This document shows positions 9,396 to 17,741 of a stretch of DNA of 49,380 bases, piece after piece. Position 1 is the stretch's first letter. Every line of letters begins with the position of its first letter. The translations under genes and the position numbers were made by a program. The DNA lies in the NCBI GenBank assembly GCA_002897715.1, contig BDUA01000028.1, positions 1 to 49,380 of the forward strand, given 5' to 3'. The stretch is from a bacterium BMS3Abin01. GTDB lineage: Bacteria > Actinomycetota > Thermoleophilia > BMS3ABIN01. The notes below the pieces were generated by a model, which worked only from the letters and a program-made list of their open reading frames with translations, did not search any database and had not been told where the DNA came from.

Positions 9396-9412
9396 ATTAT
9401 ACAAGTGTATAA
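9396..9412 (-). promoter_or_regulatory. Palindromic operator over the -10 of the PucR-family gene
   Basis: In an AT-rich spacer, TTATACA-AG-TGTATAA forms a perfect 7-bp inverted repeat with a 2-base centre (9397-9412). On the minus strand its edge forms TATAAT (9401-9396), a perfect -10 about 75 bases before the regulator's start codon; no good -35 is visible. Related TACAA cores recur at 9385-9389, 9400-9404 and 9432-9436. A protein bound here would block the promoter. Autoregulation is inferred. Confidence 0.5.
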
Positions 9413-9474
9413 AGAATACCTAGTATCATTGTACAAGTATGCCAAATGGGCCGGCAGCGTCCCCCGGACGTGGT

Positions 9475-9741
9475 TCAGTCCTCGAAGGGAAATACCATCT
9501 TGATGGTCTTCACCTGAACAATAGTGCAGTCCGTATGCACCGGTTTCGATGAAACGGATGCCCTGTTGGTGCACTTGGCCTGGGTCACCGGGATGAAGGC
9601 CGAATCGGGAGCGCTCAGGATATCGGACACCTTGCCGCTGTCCATGCCCTGCTTGATGTGGACGTTGCCCTCTATCTCGAATCCATCCGTGAGGATCCTT
9701 GCCCTGACAAGATGGGTCCGGACCCTGTCGTCATAGACCAC
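9475..9741 (-). CDS. Small conserved protein of unrecognised family (paralogue A)
   Basis: Soluble protein of about 88 residues with no signal peptide or membrane segment. I do not recognise its function. It is clearly homologous to the protein at 45683-46039: both have EIEG, HIK, VSD(I/L)L, a P(V/I)T motif and end with TIKMV(F/V)P, with similar spacing. The frame is open from GTG at 9750, but the GTG at 9741 is chosen because GGAGGTG lies exactly 6 bases before it. It sits between the PucR-type regulator and feoB, all on the minus strand, with about 150 bases before the regulator, so it may be its own unit. Confidence 0.7.
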   Translation of the reverse strand: MVYDDRVRTHLVRARILTDGFEIEGNVHIKQGMDSGKVSDILSAPDSAFIPVTQAKCTNRASVSSKPVHTDCTIVQVKTIKMVFPFED

Positions 9742-9820
9742 TTTGATCACCTCCCCCTGAGATGAAGTGAGCCAGCCTCGATAAACAAGTATCGGAAGGT
9801 CGCGGGTATTGCTTTACCGT

Positions 9821-11851
9821 TCAGCTCCAGCCCACGGCCCGGCTGAACTGGTTGACCAGACCACCCACCAGTACCGCCAGGACGATGGTGAAGGACATGA
9901 TGGCCAGGGACTTCTTCCAGCCCAGCTCCCGGCCCAGGGCGGCGATGGTGGCGACGCAGGGGATGTAGATAGCCGTCACCAGCGCGAAGACGAACAGCTG
10001 CTGTTTGGTCATCAGCAGCAACAGGTTATCCCGTGCCGCGTCCCCGTATTCCACAATGGCCAGCGTCACCAGCAGCTGCAGCGCCAGCTCTTTACGCAGG
10101 ATGCCCATGATCAGCGTCAGCCCGGCAACCGCCGGCAGTCCCATCCAGCCCTCGATCACCGGCGACATGGGCGTCGTCAGGTCCCATAGCAGGCCCGTGT
10201 TGTACAGGGCTCCCAGGATGACGCTGCCGAAGATCAGGATCGGCGCCGCCAGATAGATGAATGCCTTGAAGCGGAACCAGGTCTTCCTGAGGATGGTTTT
10301 GAGATGAGGCCTGCGGAAGGGGAACATCTCCATCACCAGACCCGTGGATGCCCCGGGCATTATCCTGTTCAGACCCAGCCCAACCAGCACCCATAGTACC
10401 AGTAATATTCCATATATCAAGAGAGCATACTGCCAGCCGGCATAATAGGCCACGGCGCCGAAGATGACGGCGGTGCGGGCGCTGCAGGGGACCAGTACGA
10501 TTAGGATGCCCGCCAGCAGCCGCTCCCGCGTAGTGGTCAGCACCCTGGTGCCGATAATGGCGGGAACGTTGCAGCCGGCGCCGGCGATGATGGGGATGAT
10601 AGCCCGGCCGTGCAGACCGAAACGGTGCATCACGGCATCGGTGAGGAAGGCGACCGAATTGAGGTAGCCGCTGTCCTCAAGCACAGCCAGGATCAGATAA
10701 AAAGTCAATACGTAGGGTATGCCGATAGTCAGGGCCGCCTCGACCCCTTTCACCACCCAGAGCAGTGTCATCGAGAAAACGTTCTCCCCCAGCAACGCGA
10801 AGAGAGCGTTGCTGATGGGTGCTTCGATATAGGTAACCCAGGCCTGGCTCATGACGGTCGCCAGGTTGTCACCGATGAAAAACATCAGCACGAAGATGGC
10901 CGCCAGCACGGCGAACAGGATAGGCATGCCGGTTACCGGACTGGTGGTATAACGCCACAACCGTTCTCCCAGCGGCGGTTTCTCCGGCTCCTCAACGGTC
11001 TCCACCTCCGCGGCGATCATTCCCGCCAGGGCGTGGCGTTCGGCGGCGACGCGGCTGCAGGCCGGCTGGCCGTGCTCCCGCTCGATGTCAGCGCGCAGCT
11101 CCGCGGCCAGCTCCAGCACCGGACCCCAGCCGGGCATGGAAGCCGTTATCTCCAGGAACTCGGAGTCCTTCTCCAGCAGCAGCATCGCCAGGGCCCGGTG
11201 TGGAAGACCGTATGGATCCTCCAGGTCCGCCGAGGTGATGGCGTTGGTCAGGCGGGCAATCTGCAGCTCGATATCATGGCCGTAAACCAGCCCCTGGGGC
11301 GAGGGGTTCTGCCGGGCCCGGGCCACGTCGACCGCCATCTCCATCAGTTCTTCCAGTCCTTCACCGCGGTTAGCCACCGTGGGTATGATGGGAATGCCCA
11401 GGTGCCGTGACAGGGCCTTGATGTCGACGTTCCTCCCCTGGCGGCGGGCGACATCGACGACATTGAGGGCAGCGACCATAGGGTAGCCCAGTTCCAGGAA
11501 CTGGATGAGCATATAGAGGTTGCGAGCCAGCTTGGTGGCGTCGAGGACCATCACCACCACATCGGGGCGGCCGTCCAGAACCCCCTGCCGCGCCACCCAC
11601 TGGTCTTCGGATACTGTCCCCAGGGCGTAAGTGCCGGGCAGGTCGATGATGCCGATAATGGTGTCATCCAGGGTGGTGGTGGCCATATTCACTTCCACCG
11701 TCATGCCGGGATAGTTGGCCGTATCGACGCCCATACCGGTAAGGCTGTTGAAGACGCTGGATTTGCCCACGTTGGGATTGCCCGCCAGGGCGATGGTGAA
11801 GTCGGTTTGCTCGTGGAGTTTATGCAGGGCGCTGTGACAGGAAAAAGCCAA
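9821..11851 (-). CDS. feoB: Ferrous iron transporter FeoB
   Basis: Inner-membrane Fe(II) transporter with a cytosolic GTPase. The G1 loop GNPNVGKS is at residues 24-31, followed by NYPGMTVEV, DLPGTYAL (G3) and a G4 variant NVVD. The C-terminal half holds the core membrane domains with repeated hydrophobic segments and the GAGCNVPAI motif, where the cysteine and glycines are typical of FeoB. Length 676 is normal. The start is TTG, 3 bases after the dtxR stop, so start assignment is less sure than the family. There is no separate feoA; an FeoA-like domain is on the upstream regulator. Confidence 0.94.
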   Translation of the reverse strand: MAFSCHSALHKLHEQTDFTIALAGNPNVGKSSVFNSLTGMGVDTANYPGMTVEVNMATTTLDDTIIGIIDLPGTYALGTVSEDQWVARQGVLDGRPDVVVMVLDATKLARNLYMLIQFLELGYPMVAALNVVDVARRQGRNVDIKALSRHLGIPIIPTVANRGEGLEELMEMAVDVARARQNPSPQGLVYGHDIELQIARLTNAITSADLEDPYGLPHRALAMLLLEKDSEFLEITASMPGWGPVLELAAELRADIEREHGQPACSRVAAERHALAGMIAAEVETVEEPEKPPLGERLWRYTTSPVTGMPILFAVLAAIFVLMFFIGDNLATVMSQAWVTYIEAPISNALFALLGENVFSMTLLWVVKGVEAALTIGIPYVLTFYLILAVLEDSGYLNSVAFLTDAVMHRFGLHGRAIIPIIAGAGCNVPAIIGTRVLTTTRERLLAGILIVLVPCSARTAVIFGAVAYYAGWQYALLIYGILLVLWVLVGLGLNRIMPGASTGLVMEMFPFRRPHLKTILRKTWFRFKAFIYLAAPILIFGSVILGALYNTGLLWDLTTPMSPVIEGWMGLPAVAGLTLIMGILRKELALQLLVTLAIVEYGDAARDNLLLLMTKQQLFVFALVTAIYIPCVATIAALGRELGWKKSLAIMSFTIVLAVLVGGLVNQFSRAVGWS

Positions 11852-11854
11852 TAC

Positions 11855-12508
11855 TTAAGCTGACCTCACCATTATCTTGGACGCCACTTCCTGACCCAGA
11901 GCGTACTGGGCGCCGGCCACCTGCACCAGCAACGGACCTTTGAACGGCGCTATCTCCTTGATGCTGATGTGGGCGTCGGGCAACAGCCCCAGGCTGGCCA
12001 GGTACTGGAGCAGTTTGGGCTCCTCTTCGGTCACCTTGGCGATGACCGCCTCATCGCCGACGCACAGGTCTGACAGCGGCTTGTCACTGGCCGACCGGCG
12101 AGCCGCCTTACTGCCGGGGATGGGATGACCGTGGGGACAGGTCTCGGGGTCGCCCAGCATCGCCGCCAGCTTTTCCTCCACCTGGTCGCTGATGGCGTGC
12201 TCCAGTTTACACGCCTCCTCATGCACCTGGTCCCAGTCGAAACCGAGCACATCGGTGAGAAAACGCTCCCAGAGCCGGTGGCGCCGCACCAGGGTTTCCG
12301 CCATCTCCCCGCCCTTGTCGGTAAGACGTACCCCTTTCTTGCGCGAGACCTTGACGAAGCCGGCCTCCGTCAGGCGACGGAGCATATCGGCCGTCGTGGG
12401 CGGTGATACCCCCATGCGCTCCGCCAGGCGGGCGGCGATGACCGGCCCCTCTTCCAAAGACATCTTGTAGATGGTCTCCAGATATTCCTCTACCGCTTCA
12501 GTTATCAT
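11855..12508 (-). CDS. Iron-dependent DtxR/IdeR-type repressor
   Basis: 217-residue metalloregulator: N-terminal winged helix (about 1-70), metal-binding dimerisation domain (about 75-140) and C-terminal FeoA/SH3-like domain (about 145-217). The motif EACKLEHAIS places Cys at 100, Glu at 103 and His at 104. Cys at this position is the iron-type arrangement of DtxR/IdeR; MntR has an acidic residue there. CPHGHPIPG follows. It is the first gene of an operon with feoB, and the DtxR-box upstream suggests it represses both itself and feoB when Fe(II) is plentiful. Confidence 0.9.
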   Translation of the reverse strand: MITEAVEEYLETIYKMSLEEGPVIAARLAERMGVSPPTTADMLRRLTEAGFVKVSRKKGVRLTDKGGEMAETLVRRHRLWERFLTDVLGFDWDQVHEEACKLEHAISDQVEEKLAAMLGDPETCPHGHPIPGSKAARRSASDKPLSDLCVGDEAVIAKVTEEEPKLLQYLASLGLLPDAHISIKEIAPFKGPLLVQVAGAQYALGQEVASKIMVRSA

Positions 12509-12540
12509 TATGCCTCCAAGGCAAAATCGATAAATAGAAA

Positions 12541-12570
12541 TTATTAAGTTAGATAAGCCTAATGGTACAA
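12541..12570 (-). promoter_or_regulatory. DtxR-type operator and promoter of dtxR-feoB
   Basis: TTAAGTTAGATAAGCCTAA (12544-12562) matches the 19-bp DtxR/IdeR consensus TTAGGTTAGCCTAACCTAA at 14 of 19 positions, with both outer arms well kept. On the minus strand a possible -35 TTGTAC (12570-12565) and a -10 TTAATA or TAATAA (about 12547-12541) are spaced 17-18 bases. The operator fills the spacer and overlaps the -10, a classical repression layout. It lies about 35-55 bases before dtxR. Confidence 0.65.
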
Positions 12571-12668
12571 AATTGATTTTACTAATACAACCGGTATGGC
12601 GCCGGGGGCCGTTTCGTTTATGATTAAACCAGTCACCGTACAGTCCAGCCGGAGGGACGGAGGCAGAT

Positions 12669-13472
12669 GTGCACCGGCAGTTGCCCGATTATCATATCCA
12701 CACACCGTTCTGCGGCCACGCCGGCGGCACCATGGATGAATATGTGCAGACGGCCCGGGAGCAGGGCCTGCCGGAGATGGGATTCGCCGACCACCTGCCG
12801 CTGTTCCATATAGACGACCCCACCCTGGCAATGTCCCACGACGACCTGCCGCGCTACATCGAACAGGTGCAGCGGCTGCAGCAGGCCAATCCCGACTACC
12901 CGGTGCGCCTGGGCATCGAGGCGGACTTCATCCACGACCACCTGGAGGATGTGGCCGCGGTGCTGGCCCGTTATGAGTTCGATTACATCTATGGCTCGGT
13001 CCATTTTGTGGGCGGCTGGGGCTTCGATCAGTCGCGCTTCAAGTTCGAGTTCGAAAAAAGGGACATTGACGATATCTACGAGGAGTACTTCGGGCTGGTG
13101 ATGACGGCGGCCCGTACCGGCCTGTTCGACATCATGACCCACCTGGACGTAGTCAAGAAATACGGTCATCGTCCCCGGCGCGACCTGGCGGAGCTATACA
13201 GGCGGGTCGCCGCAACGCTGGCCAAAAGCGATGTGGCCATCGAGCTCAACTCCTCGGGCCTGAGCAAACCCGTGGGCGAGATCTATCCCAGCCTGAAGAT
13301 ACTCAGGATAATGAGGGAATACGACGTCCCCATCACTTTCGGCTCGGATTCGCACAAGCCTTCCCAGGTAGGCCGGGAGTTCGACCAGCTGCTCCAGCTG
13401 GCCCGCGACGCCGGTTACAGCGACTATGTCCGGTTCGCCGGACGTCGGCGCCTACCGATGCCGCTGCCATAG
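12669..13472 (+). CDS. PHP-domain histidinol-phosphatase-like hydrolase
   Basis: 267-residue PHP phosphoesterase of the HisJ/HisK type, which in other bacteria dephosphorylates histidinol phosphate. The metal-binding PHP motif DYHIHTPFCGHA is at residues 7-18, with GIEADF, GSVHFV, THLDVVKKYG and FGSDSHKPSQVG further on, all typical ligand blocks. The start is GTG with GGAGG about 6 bases upstream; the ATG two bases earlier is out of frame. No other his genes are nearby, so the true substrate could be another phosphomonoester. It is divergent from dtxR and starts a + strand series. Confidence 0.85.
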   Translation: MHRQLPDYHIHTPFCGHAGGTMDEYVQTAREQGLPEMGFADHLPLFHIDDPTLAMSHDDLPRYIEQVQRLQQANPDYPVRLGIEADFIHDHLEDVAAVLARYEFDYIYGSVHFVGGWGFDQSRFKFEFEKRDIDDIYEEYFGLVMTAARTGLFDIMTHLDVVKKYGHRPRRDLAELYRRVAATLAKSDVAIELNSSGLSKPVGEIYPSLKILRIMREYDVPITFGSDSHKPSQVGREFDQLLQLARDAGYSDYVRFAGRRRLPMPLP

Positions 13473-13508
13473 GATGATGGTGTGACTTCCTGGAAAGCGG
13501 GCAGGTCG

Positions 13509-14396
13509 ATGGCTGTATTTCCCCTGATATATAATCCCGTTGCCGGTGGGGGTAAAAGGGATATGGGCCGCGATCTGACGGCGGAGTTCAGGAGGCTGGG
13601 CGTCGAAGTGGAACTGCTCCGGACCACGGGAGCCGGCGACGCTACACGGCTGGCCCGGGAAGCCGTCCGGGCGGGAGTGGCGCGGCTGGTGGCGGCGGGC
13701 GGGGACGGCACCATCAATGAGGTGGTGAACGGGCTCGCCGGTAGCGAAACGGAGCTGGCCGTCATCCCCATGGGCACGGCCAACGTGCTGGCGCTGGAGC
13801 TGGAGATTCCCGTTGCGCCGGCCAGGGCATGCGAACTGGCTGTAAAAGGTAACAGCATCACCGTCGATCTGGGCCTGGCCGGAGAGCGGTATTTCATCCT
13901 CATGGCCGGCGTCGGTTTTGACGCCCTGGTGATCAAGAACATCAACCCGGCGCTCAAGCGCACCATCCGACGGGGGGCGTTCCCCCTGTCGGGCCTGAAG
14001 ACCTTTTTCGGCGAAAAACTGTCCTTGCTGACCATCAACGCCGACGGGCGGAAAACGCATGGCTTTTTTGTCATCGCCTCCAATTCCAGGTATTACGGCG
14101 GCAGGTTCGGCCCCACGCCTCTGGCCAGCATGGCCGACGGCCTGCTGGACATCTGCGTGCTCAAGGGGAGGAGCCTGCCGGAGATGATCAAGTTCTGGAT
14201 CGGCGCCCTGGGGAAGGGAACGGTAGATACAGCCGTGGCCGAGAGCTTCCGCGCCACCGGGATCCGGGTCTCCTGCGAGCCCGGCGTCCGGGTACCGGTA
14301 CAGACCGACGGCGAGGTCGTGGCTGAACTGCCCGTCAGCATATCGGTGGCGCCGGCGGCCCTGAAGATATGCGCGGGAGGACAGGCATGGTCATAG
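13509..14396 (+). CDS. Diacylglycerol kinase / YegS-type lipid kinase
   Basis: Lipid kinase of the DAGK catalytic family (295 residues), likely cytosolic with membrane-associated substrate. It shows PLIYNPVAGGGKR at the N terminus, the nucleotide-binding AAGGDGTINEVVNGL, and IPMGTANVLALEL. The frame extends to GTG at 13482; ATG 13509 is preferred because family members begin just before the YNPVAG motif, though the upstream GTG has an AGGA and cannot be excluded. It overlaps the next gene by 10 bases. Whether it acts on diacylglycerol, phosphatidylglycerol or an undecaprenyl-type lipid cannot be told. Confidence 0.88.
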   Translation: MAVFPLIYNPVAGGGKRDMGRDLTAEFRRLGVEVELLRTTGAGDATRLAREAVRAGVARLVAAGGDGTINEVVNGLAGSETELAVIPMGTANVLALELEIPVAPARACELAVKGNSITVDLGLAGERYFILMAGVGFDALVIKNINPALKRTIRRGAFPLSGLKTFFGEKLSLLTINADGRKTHGFFVIASNSRYYGGRFGPTPLASMADGLLDICVLKGRSLPEMIKFWIGALGKGTVDTAVAESFRATGIRVSCEPGVRVPVQTDGEVVAELPVSISVAPAALKICAGGQAWS

Positions 14397-15082
14397 TCCC
14401 CGCGCGCCTGCCTGTGATCATCAGGCTGCTGGACGAGAAGTACTTCCGGCCCCGCTGGTCTCCCCGGTACGAACCGGTGGAGGAACTGGTCTATACCATA
14501 CTGTCGCAGAACACATCGGACACCAACTCGGAGCGGGCGCTGCGCTCCCTGCGGCAGGAGTATCCCACCTGGGTGGAAGTAGCCGCCGCCCGGCGCAGCG
14601 GCATCGCCGCCGCCATCCGCTCCGGCGGCCTGTCGGATACCAAATCGGCTTACATCAAGGACGCCCTCAACCGCCTGCTCCGGGAGCACGGCGACCTGAA
14701 CATGGACTTTCTGGGTGAGATGGATGATGATACGGCCATCGCCTACCTGACCGGGTTCAACGGCGTCGGCGTCAAGACCGCCTCCTGCGTGCTGCTGTTC
14801 GCCCTGGGCCGGCCGGTGATGCCGGTGGACACCCACGTCTATCGCGTCTCGAAGCGGCTGGACTTCATCGGCGAGGACGCCAGCCGTGAAGATGCCCACA
14901 AGATACTGACGGCCATAACACCGCCGGAAGACATCTTCGCCTTTCACATCAACCTGGTGACCCACGGGCGCCGCGCCTGCAAGGCCGGCAAACCCCGCTG
15001 CGGCGATTGCGTTATCGAGCCGCTCTGTCCTTCCAGCATAGCTTACGAGGATATCTGGGGAGTGGAAGACCCGGGCGCCTGA
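14387..15082 (+). CDS. Endonuclease III-like DNA glycosylase (HhH-GPD, 4Fe-4S)
   Basis: Base-excision repair glycosylase/lyase, 231 residues. The helix-hairpin-helix FNGVGVKTA carries the lyase lysine K130, the catalytic aspartate is D148 (VDTHVYRV), and the 18-residue spacing equals that of E. coli Nth K120/D138. The iron-sulfur loop CX6CX2CX5C is complete at C198, C205, C208 and C214. ATG 14387 is used rather than 14369 because GGGAGG sits 6 bases before it. It overlaps the lipid kinase gene. Substrate range (oxidised pyrimidines versus others) is not readable. Confidence 0.9.
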   Translation: MVIVPARLPVIIRLLDEKYFRPRWSPRYEPVEELVYTILSQNTSDTNSERALRSLRQEYPTWVEVAAARRSGIAAAIRSGGLSDTKSAYIKDALNRLLREHGDLNMDFLGEMDDDTAIAYLTGFNGVGVKTASCVLLFALGRPVMPVDTHVYRVSKRLDFIGEDASREDAHKILTAITPPEDIFAFHINLVTHGRRACKAGKPRCGDCVIEPLCPSSIAYEDIWGVEDPGA

Positions 15083-15124
15083 ACGAAGCCCTGGTCCCTA
15101 CGCCTCGAGGGGACGAGCATTTTT

Positions 15125-15142
15125 CGCCCGCGCCGGCGGGCG
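15125..15142. other. GC-rich hairpin after the endonuclease III-like gene
   Basis: CGCCCGC and GCGGGCG form a 7-bp stem with a 4-base loop, 42 bases after the stop codon. The sequence after it on the + strand is TCAGGTTT, not a clean T-tract, so it would be at best a weak terminator. Confidence 0.3.
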
Positions 15143-15220
15143 TCAGGTTTGCATTTGATAAACGAATAATTGAGAATGTTGGCTTATCCGGACCACAACT
15201 ATCCCCCGGAGGAACTTCCC

Positions 15221-15661
15221 GTGATGCTGGTCCCCCACACCGGAATCAACGCGGCCGCGGGACGCCTGTTCAAACGCCCGCTCGTCGCCTTTTCCGCCGG
15301 CCTCGCCGGCCATGCCCTGCTGGATCTGGTGCCGCACAAGGATATCTCCGCCCACAAGGCCGAGGGATTCATGGTGATGCTGATGCTGGGCCTGGTGGGC
15401 AGCAGTTGCGGCTGGCGGTCAACCGCCTTCTGGTGCGCCATGGGAGGAGTGCTTCCCGACGTGGAACAGGTACTGCCCTGGACGGATCCGGCCCGCGGCC
15501 GCCGGCGTTATTTTCCGACACATTCGCGCCGCTTCCACTCGCTGCCGGTCCCGGGGGCACGCGAGTACCGGACTTCCCTGTTCCTGCAATCAGCGATCTC
15601 GCTGGCTGCGCTCACAATCGCCATTACCGGGTGCCGACCGGACAGGTGCGGTCGCTCATAG
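15221..15661 (+). CDS. Small membrane protein, possible metal-dependent hydrolase-like
   Basis: About 146 residues with hydrophobic stretches around the segments AFSAGLAGHALLDLV, MVMLMLGLVG and SAISLAALTIAITG. HALLDLVPHKD and GGVLPDVEQVLPW recall the HxxxD and GxxxPDxD patterns of YdjM/DUF457-type inner-membrane hydrolases, but the match is partial and the function is not established. The longest frame begins at TTG 15170; GTG 15221 (or the adjacent ATG 15224) is preferred because GGAGG lies 8-11 bases upstream. The C terminus is basic and short. It lies between the repair gene and cobT. Confidence 0.55.
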   Translation: MMLVPHTGINAAAGRLFKRPLVAFSAGLAGHALLDLVPHKDISAHKAEGFMVMLMLGLVGSSCGWRSTAFWCAMGGVLPDVEQVLPWTDPARGRRRYFPTHSRRFHSLPVPGAREYRTSLFLQSAISLAALTIAITGCRPDRCGRS

Positions 15662-15697
15662 CCAAATCACCGGCACAATCAGGATAAAGGAGAACGG

Positions 15698-16774
15698 ATG
15701 ATCAAACTTCAGGAAACAATCGCCAACGTCAAGGCTCTCGACCTGGAGGCCATGGAGTTGGCCGCCGCCAGACAGGATCAGCTTACCAAGCCCCAGGGCA
15801 GCCTGGGGGTACTCGAGGAACTGTCCATCAGGCTGGCGGGGATACAGGGAAACCCGTTGCCCGCCATCAACCACAAGGTCATCATCGTCATGGCCGGCGA
15901 TCACGGCGTCGTGGCCGAGGGCGTCAGCGCCTTCCCGCAGGAGGTCACCCCCCAGATGGTCGCCAACTTCGCCGCCGGCGGCGCCGGCATCAACGTGCTG
16001 GCGCGGCACACGGGCGCCGAGGTGCGGGTGGTGGACATGGGTGTGGCCGCGGAGATCAACCATCCCCTGGTGCTGGACAGGAAGATCAAGCCGGGGACGG
16101 ACAACATGGTGAACGGTCCCGCCATGAGCCGCCAGGAGGCCGTCGCCAGCATCGAGGCCGGCATCCAGGTGGCTGAAGACGAGATCGCCGCCGGTGCCGA
16201 CCTGCTGGGAACGGGCGAGATGGGGATCGGCAACACCACGCCCAGCAGCGCCATACTGGCCGTTTTCTCGGAAGTGGGCGTAGAGCAGGCCACGGGACGG
16301 GGCACGGGCATCGACAAGGGCGGCCTCAATGTGAAGCGCGAAGTGATACGGCGCGCCCTGAAGACCAACCGGCCGGACCGGGAGGACGGGTTGGACGTGC
16401 TGGCCAAAGTCGGCGGCCTGGAAATAGGCGGACTGGCAGGGGTCATCATCGGCGCCGCCGCCAACCGTGTCCCCGTGGTCATCGACGGGTTCATCTCCGG
16501 CGCCGCGGCGCTGATCGCCGCCAGCATCTGTCCCGCCGCCAAGGATTACATGATCGCCTCGCACGTAAGTGTCGAGCCGGGGCACAAGCTGATCCTTGAC
16601 CATCTGGGCCTCAAGCCCATGCTGTTCATGGATATGCGCCTGGGCGAGGGCACCGGCGCCGCCCTGGCGGCAAACCTGGTGGAGGCAAGCACCAAAGTGC
16701 TCAGTGAGATGGCGACCTTCGCCGACGCGGGAGTTTCGGAGAAGGAGGAAAAACAAATGGATAACGCCGAGTAG
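15698..16774 (+). CDS. cobT: Nicotinate-nucleotide:dimethylbenzimidazole phosphoribosyltransferase CobT
   Basis: Makes alpha-ribazole phosphate from nicotinate mononucleotide and dimethylbenzimidazole, for the lower loop of cobalamin. The 358-residue protein shows LTKPQGSLGVLEEL, MAGDHGVVAEGVSAFPQ, GEMGIGNTT and the C-terminal LGEGTGAALA, where the glutamate is the catalytic base region. AAAGGAG precedes the ATG. No other cobalamin genes are in the window. As methylcobalamin-dependent methionine synthesis and radical SAM/B12 enzymes are common in anaerobes, a B12-using lifestyle is likely. Confidence 0.95.
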   Translation: MIKLQETIANVKALDLEAMELAAARQDQLTKPQGSLGVLEELSIRLAGIQGNPLPAINHKVIIVMAGDHGVVAEGVSAFPQEVTPQMVANFAAGGAGINVLARHTGAEVRVVDMGVAAEINHPLVLDRKIKPGTDNMVNGPAMSRQEAVASIEAGIQVAEDEIAAGADLLGTGEMGIGNTTPSSAILAVFSEVGVEQATGRGTGIDKGGLNVKREVIRRALKTNRPDREDGLDVLAKVGGLEIGGLAGVIIGAAANRVPVVIDGFISGAAALIAASICPAAKDYMIASHVSVEPGHKLILDHLGLKPMLFMDMRLGEGTGAALAANLVEASTKVLSEMATFADAGVSEKEEKQMDNAE

Positions 16775-16816
16775 CATTTCGACCACACCTGCAAACACGG
16801 GGGTCCATGAACTCCG

Positions 16817-17731
16817 ATGCAGCCCGGGGGTAATGACAAGGGAACGGTATTCATAACCGGCGCCGGCGGTTTCGTCGGCAGGAACCTGGCGTCCCGGCTG
16901 GCATCCGGGGGCTACCGGCTCCGGTGCCTGGTGCGCAATACCGGTGAACCGGAGGCTGACTACCTGCGCAGCCTGGGAGCGGAACTTGCCGCCGGTGACA
17001 TCATGAACGCCGACGCCATCGCCGCCGCCGCCAGGGGCTGCGATATCTTTATCCACCTGGTGGGCATCATCTTCGAGCCCCGCGGAGCCACCTTCGAGCA
17101 GATCCATGTCAGGGGGACCATGAACGCCCTGGCCGCCGCCACCGTGACCGGAGCCCATCGCTACCTGCACATGAGCGCCCTGGGCGCCGGGCCAGATGCG
17201 GAGACGGAATACCTCCGCACCAAATGGTCCGCCGAGGAAGCGGTTCGCGCCAGCGGCCTGGCTTACACCATCTTCCGCCCATCGCTCATCTACGGCCCCG
17301 GCGGCGATTTCACCAATATGCTGTTCAAACAGGTGCGCACCCTGCCGGTGATACCGGTGCCGGGCAACGGCCGTTACCGCCTGCAGCCCGTCTCCGTCTT
17401 CGACGTCGCCGCCTGTTTCGCCGGCGCCATGGAAAACCGAAAAGCGGTTAACAGGGAATACGAGGTATGCGGCCCGGAGGTCATGGACTATAACCAGCTT
17501 GTCGACGCCGTCTGTCGCGTCCTGGATAAAAAACGGTTCAAGGCCCATGTCCCCCTGGCCGTGGTGAAACCCATGGCACGACTCAGCCAGCGCCTGATGT
17601 CCCGACCGCTGCTGACGCCGGACCAGTTGAAGATGCTTCTGGCCGGGAGCCTGTGCGCCAGCGATACGGTCAGACAGGATCTGGGCCTGGAACCCATGCC
17701 TCTCGATGAAGGTTTGAGGTTACTGATATAA
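16817..17731 (+). CDS. NDUFA9-like NAD(P)-binding epimerase/reductase
   Basis: 304-residue atypical short-chain dehydrogenase. The Rossmann motif is [12 protein letters not shown] at about residues 14-25; [11 protein letters not shown] gives a Tyr-X3-Lys pair; [13 protein letters not shown] and [10 protein letters not shown] are typical of the complex-I NDUFA9-like/NmrA group. Bacterial members have been linked to quinone or lipid metabolism, but the substrate is unknown. No clear Shine-Dalgarno precedes the ATG at 16817, so the first residues (MQPGGNDKG) are uncertain. It sits 42 bases after cobT and 10 before guaA. Confidence 0.8.
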   Translation: MQPGGNDKGTVFITGAGGFVGRNLASRLASGGYRLRCLVRNTGEPEADYLRSLGAELAAGDIMNADAIAAAARGCDIFIHLVGIIFEPRGATFEQIHVRGTMNALAAATVTGAHRYLHMSALGAGPDAETEYLRTKWSAEEAVRASGLAYTIFRPSLIYGPGGDFTNMLFKQVRTLPVIPVPGNGRYRLQPVSVFDVAACFAGAMENRKAVNREYEVCGPEVMDYNQLVDAVCRVLDKKRFKAHVPLAVVKPMARLSQRLMSRPLLTPDQLKMLLAGSLCASDTVRQDLGLEPMPLDEGLRLLI

Positions 17732-17741
17732 TAAGTCACCC

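Noticed and set aside
15007-15687. 226-residue + frame overlapping the endonuclease III-like gene end
   Set aside because: Frame-shifted shadow; Arg/Gly/Pro-rich and without any recognisable motif.
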